Both the position numbers and the translations under genes were made by a program. A DNA stretch of 46,643 bases from assembly GCA_021827245.1 (NCBI GenBank), contig JAKAWN010000006.1:1-46643 (forward strand), written 5' to 3'. Positions 41,730 to 46,643 of this stretch are shown here, in pieces. The notes under the pieces are model-generated. The model did not search any database. It was not told where the DNA came from and was given only the letters and a program-made list of their open reading frames with translations. This stretch comes from Acidobacteriota bacterium. GTDB taxonomy: Bacteria; Acidobacteriota; Terriglobia; UBA7540. Every line of letters starts with the position of its first letter. Within the stretch, counting starts at the first letter, position 1.

Positions 41730-43077
<1,348 letters not shown>

Positions 43078-43100
<23 letters not shown>

Positions 43101-44913
43101 GCTGACGGCACTGATCGGACTGCTGGTTCTGGTCGTGGTGTTGGCTATCTCTGCCCTTTATTTCTCCATTCTCACACACGAGTCACTCGCTGCTGTGGGA
43201 CGCCGGGGAAGATATGTGGCTGATGAGATCTATCACCAGGCTCAGACCGTCCTCGCCCAGAGTCATTTGCCGGCGGGCATGAAACCATCGGATACCCAGG
43301 CAGTTCTCAAGTTCATTCAAACGCGCCTGGCGGAGGACCCCAACCTGAACTCGGCGATTGAGTCCGCCGTGGGGTATTCTCCCACCACTTATTACGCTGC
43401 AATAACGAATTCTAAGGGAATCATAATTGTCCACAACGACCCGACGCAAATCGGCAGTGTGTTTACTCCTGCCCCGCCTTTTGATGAGCTTTTGTCTTCG
43501 GGCTTCTTGCACCAACTGGAAGTTATCTATGGTCCGCCCAGATTGTATGAGATTGACTTGCCGATCAAAATGGGCGATCGCCCCCTCGGTGATGTCCGGG
43601 TGGGGGTCTCAACGGTGTTCGTCGCCCACCAGTTGACGCCTGAGCTGCGCAAAGCCTTGCTGCTTGCTGTCCTGGCACTCATCTTGGCGACTCTTTCCGC
43701 GAGTCTGCTCTCCTACGGCGTGCTTCGTCCTCTCAAGACTATTTCACACAGCGTTGACCGCATGGCGCGGGGCGAATACACCGAGCCTCTGAAAGTCAAC
43801 CGCAAAGACGAGTGGGGCATTCTCTCCTCCAAGTTGAATCTGCTGGGAGAGCAGATTCGAGGCGAGAAGACAGCATTCACGAGGTTTAGGGAGAATCTTG
43901 ACCAGCTTTTCTCCAACCTTGCCGACGGTCTTCTGCTTTTTGACAAACAGGACCAACTGGTTCTCGCTACTCCTGCCGTGGAGCGGTTCCTAGGCTCCGA
44001 CCCCGCCTCCTTGCTACACCGTAGTGCCTTTGAAATCTTCAGCAAGGATTCGTCAATGGGCCGAATGATGCGCGCGGCCTTCGAAGAAAGGGAACCTGTG
44101 ACCTGGGAGTCGAAGGAGAAAGACGAGGTGAATGGAAATCCTGGCATTGTGGCCAGCGTGCAGTTCGCGCAGACTGGGGGCGAACCGGTGGGTGCTCTTG
44201 TGACGATTCGGGATGCCAGCACTCGCGCCCAACTAGAAGACCAGATCGCCATAGCGACAAGGCTGGCGGCTCTGGGCCGGATCACTTCCGGGGTTGCGCA
44301 CGAAGTCAGAAATCCTTTGAACGCGATGGTCTTGCAGTTGGAAATTCTCAGGGCCAAGCTCGCAGAGCACGGGACAACCGTTAAGCCTCAACTTGACACG
44401 CTTTCGTCAGAGATTCGGCGCCTCGATCGTGTTGTTAAGACGTTCCTCGACTTTACGCGGCCAGTCGAGTTGCACCTAAGCGACACCGATCTGGAGGAGG
44501 TTGTTCGAGAAGTTTTCACCCTTGCGGAACCCCAGGCGCAGCAGAATCAAGTCCGGCTGGTGATTGAGAAGGACGGCCCTGTCGCCAAGCTGAAGGTTGA
44601 CCGTGACCTCATCAAGCAGGCGCTTCTCAACCTTGTGCTAAACGGGTGCCAGGCTATGTCTTCTGGAGGCGTGCTGAAAGTACGGCAAAAGAAATCAGAA
44701 CGCCGCGTGGAGCTTGAAATTGCGGATCAGGGAGAGGGAATCCCACCCGAAGTGCAGCCTAAAATCTTCTCACTTTATTTCAGTACCAAGCCCGGAGGTT
44801 CTGGCGTAGGCCTGGCAATGGCCTATCGGATTATTCAGATGCATAACGGTTCCATTGACTTCTCAAGCGAGCCCCATCGCGGCACAACCTTTCGAATCAC
44901 CTTGCCTGTTTGA
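43078..44913 (+). CDS. Membrane sensor histidine kinase (HAMP-PAS)
   Basis: A 611-aa kinase expected to phosphorylate the preceding regulator. Order: transmembrane helix 1 (about 10-32), a 150-residue periplasmic sensor domain of Cache-like type (about 35-190), transmembrane helix 2 (about 192-215), HAMP (about 216-268, starting LRPLKTISHSVDRMARGEYT), PAS (about 270-385, FSNLADGLLLFDKQDQLVLA), the HisKA domain with His408 in SGVAHEVRNPLNAMVLQ, and the ATPase domain (N box LIKQALLNLVLNGCQAM, G1 IADQGEGIPPE, G2 GGSGVGLAMAYRII). The ligand sensed is unknown. ATG 43078 lies inside the upstream gene. Confidence 0.94.
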
Positions 44914-45111
44914 CCGTCTCTTGAGCCTTACCACGCTGTATTGAACCTGCTTGTAAGAAAGACAGGTAGCAACTACCCCTCAAAGAATATCGGGAGTAGA
45001 ATAGGCTCAGAAACAGTCAAAGGGAGCGGAAGAAGGCATCCTTTCGCTGCCAGGAAGCGCATGGAAAGTGATCTCCTGCGCCTACCAAACCTAGGTTCAA
45101 GAGGAGGAGCC

Positions 45112-45483
45112 ATGGCCCTGAAGAAGCTCCAGAAGTTTTTCGCTGGACCTGCGCCACATCTGTCGCGTGAAGACGCCATGAAGGTGTTCGCCCGTGATCA
45201 ATTCCAGTGCCAGTATTGCGGACTGGACGGGCTACACCAGTTCACAAACTGGCTGATCCTCACGGTTGATCATATTCACCCGCACGCCCATGGCGGGCCA
45301 CGGAGAATGGATAACCTCGTGACCTGTTGCCAACCGTGCAATGTTATTAAGGGGAAACGGCTGTTCAAATCGTTCGAAGACGCCAAAGCCTTTGTGCTGA
45401 AAAGGCGGAAAGAATGGGAGCATCTTTACACGCAGCAAGCAAAGGCAGCTGAGCGAAAGGTTGCGAGCCACCAATCCTGTTGA
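45112..45483 (+). CDS. HNH endonuclease family protein
   Basis: A 123-aa protein with a compact HNH nuclease domain. Cysteine pairs FQCQYCG and LVTCCQPCNVIKGKR bind zinc, and the active-site histidine lies in LTVDHIHPHAHGG, with Asn in RRMDNLV. The helical N-terminus contains KKLQKFFAG and LSREDAMKVFARD. The start at 45112 has AGAGGAGG upstream; the frame opens at 44941, but that part looks non-coding. Such stand-alone HNH proteins occur widely in soil bacteria and in phages, with mostly unknown targets. There is no neighbouring methylase or phage gene. Confidence 0.85.
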   Translation: MALKKLQKFFAGPAPHLSREDAMKVFARDQFQCQYCGLDGLHQFTNWLILTVDHIHPHAHGGPRRMDNLVTCCQPCNVIKGKRLFKSFEDAKAFVLKRRKEWEHLYTQQAKAAERKVASHQSC

Positions 45484-45726
45484 CATCATAGGCGCTCGCA
45501 TGTGTGCAAATCTGTAACGAGATGGGGGGACGCACAACCTGACGCGGCAAGAGTATCCCGGAGCGAGCCCAGTGGTCATAACAGCGAGTTCCGTGTGCCA
45601 TTTCCAGGAATCGAGTTGTGGGAAGGGCTTAGTCCGCGTCCTGAAGCGCATCATGCCGCTGAGGGTTTCTAGGGGGAATGTGCAGAGCCTCCCACTCGTT
45701 TGTTGAAGTGGTAGAATAAACGTATT

Positions 45727-46266
45727 TTGAGCTGGAAGGCGCTAGTTTGCAGTTTCGCAATGATATTTGGCGGATGCCCTAAAAGGCAGACGGGGCCGAA
45801 GATTGTCTATGTCCCCACGCCGCCGCCGGCTGCAACCCCTTCGCAACAAACCCAGGCTGTGGTCATCCAGGCTCCAGCTCCTCCCGCTCCCGTGGTAATT
45901 GTTCCTGAGCTTCCACCTCCGGCAACCCCTGAGCCGGCGCATCGCAGCCTTGCACCTTACCGCCGCCCGGAAGTGAAAGCTCCCCGGCAGGAACCAGCCG
46001 ACGTTCCTGCACTGCAATCGGGATTGAATTCCGGCCGAGCGACTGAACTGCGAAACCAGATCATCAAGCTGCAGAATGGAATTGAGGAACGAATTGTACG
46101 TCTCAGCCGGGAGTGGCTCACGCCAGCCCAGCGGGGCACTCTGGAAGGTGCTCGAGGCTTCCTTCAGCAGTCTCAGAGAGCACTTGAGGAATCAGATTTG
46201 CAGCGAGCCGACAACCTTGCCCATAAGGCTGACCTGTTAATCAGCACAATCGAACAGAACCCATGA
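45727..46266 (+). CDS. Proline-rich putative lipoprotein, unknown function
   Basis: A 179-aa frame starting at TTG 45727 with a hydrophobic start (ALVCSFAMIFGGC) that ends in a cysteine resembling a lipobox, though Phe at -3 is unusual. Residues 20-95 are Pro-, Ala- and Val-rich (for example VVIQAPAPPAPVVIVPELPP), a probable periplasmic spacer. Residues 100-179 are predicted helical and may form a coiled coil (ELRNQIIKLQNGIEERIVRL, then LQQSQRALEESDLQRADNLA). I do not recognise the family. The start is uncertain: TTG has a weak site, and an ATG 11 codons later would lose part of the signal. Confidence 0.6.
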   Translation: MSWKALVCSFAMIFGGCPKRQTGPKIVYVPTPPPAATPSQQTQAVVIQAPAPPAPVVIVPELPPPATPEPAHRSLAPYRRPEVKAPRQEPADVPALQSGLNSGRATELRNQIIKLQNGIEERIVRLSREWLTPAQRGTLEGARGFLQQSQRALEESDLQRADNLAHKADLLISTIEQNP

Positions 46267-46643
46267 CCGCGGCGCCCCTCTGCCGCCCCCTAGCCTAGAA
46301 ACGATGGCGGCAATTCGACAGACTGAAGCATTCTCAGGATTGCTCCTATTCAGGCGGCCTTATCCTGTTTTTTGACATGCAGAATTGGAAGAGTTGAAAT
46401 AACGCGATACTTTTCTGCTCACACTGCGGTTTGCCTGACGAAGCGGGATCTGAAAGATATAACGCACCGGCGCCTGGCTGCCACAGACGTCAAGGTTCTT
46501 CGTGCAGTTTCCTGTCAGCCTGACTTCCGCGCTCGGAAGCGAGATTTTGATTTTTTTAGCCAGCAAACGGTTTGTTTTCAGTGGGGGCTTTCCGAAAGGC
46601 CATAATAGTGACGAATATATTTAACATTTATCTTGACATGGGT
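46267..46643. other. Right-edge region without a supported gene
   Basis: Only short opposing frames with no recognisable product are present. The last bases contain TTGACA (46633-46638), possibly the -35 of a promoter that continues past the window. Confidence 0.5.

Noticed and set aside
44966..44978. GGTAG-CAA-CTACC hairpin after the histidine kinase
   Set aside because: The stem is only 5 bp and no T-run follows; too weak to call a terminator.

Overview
The window (46.6 kb, moderately GC-rich) looks like a chromosomal segment of a Gram-negative bacterium, most likely an Acidobacteriota member from soil or sediment. That placement is inferred from the gene order lptC/A-lptB-rpoN-hpf-rapZ followed by msbA-yicC-gmk-rpoZ-coaBC-udg, a fused LptC/LptA protein, a DUF4252 gene beside an ECF sigma factor, and intergenic palindromic repeats. 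A 16S or marker-protein search would be needed to prove it. Nearly all of the sequence is housekeeping core. I see no tRNA, rRNA, CRISPR array, transposase or integrase.

Layout. 0-4.6 kb: a 68-aa hypothetical protein, the tRNA-modifying enzyme MtaB, a zinc-ribbon protein and ribosomal protein S21 on the minus strand, then tsaC and a DUF218 membrane protein on the plus strand. TsaC and MtaB act on the same tRNA nucleoside (t6A37, then ms2t6A37). 4.6-9.3 kb: anmK, mutS and hpt on the minus strand, bounded by palindromic repeat elements. 9.4-10.9 kb: rpsT and, convergent to it, holA. 10.9-12.8 kb: a repeat patch and a translationally coupled cassette of ECF sigma factor, membrane anti-sigma-like protein and exported DUF4252 protein. 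12.8-16.6 kb: an arginase-ddl operon. The 3' end of a second ddl lies 1.7 kb away, on the far side of a quinone-oxidoreductase-like gene and a repeat element; this looks like an insertion or recombination footprint.

16.6-17.5 kb: a gene-free patch of decayed repeats and an AT-rich leader. 17.5-31.8 kb: one long plus-strand run. It covers LPS transport (fused lptC/A, lptB), sigma-54, ribosome hibernation, RapZ, a ROK sugar kinase, an MsbA-like lipid flippase, YicC, guanylate kinase, RNA polymerase omega, coenzyme A synthesis, a family 4-type uracil-DNA glycosylase and a divergent methylenetetrahydrofolate reductase. 31.9-37.8 kb: ppa (minus), priA (plus), HU (minus), and dcd with an M48 protease (plus).

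37.8-41.5 kb: a minus-strand group of a sigma-54 activator with a degenerate receiver, a family 4 glycosyltransferase and a GDP-mannose dehydratase, which suggests regulated surface polysaccharide synthesis. Divergent from it (41.7-44.9 kb) is an intact NtrC-type response regulator overlapping its histidine kinase. The window ends with an HNH nuclease and a proline-rich putative lipoprotein.

The most interesting observations are the ddl 3'-end duplication with almost purely synonymous differences, the 115-bp double-hairpin element family with terminal inverted repeats, the activator with a lost phosphorylation pocket facing a complete two-component system, and the LptC-LptA fusion. I do not see a clearly new defence or mobile system.
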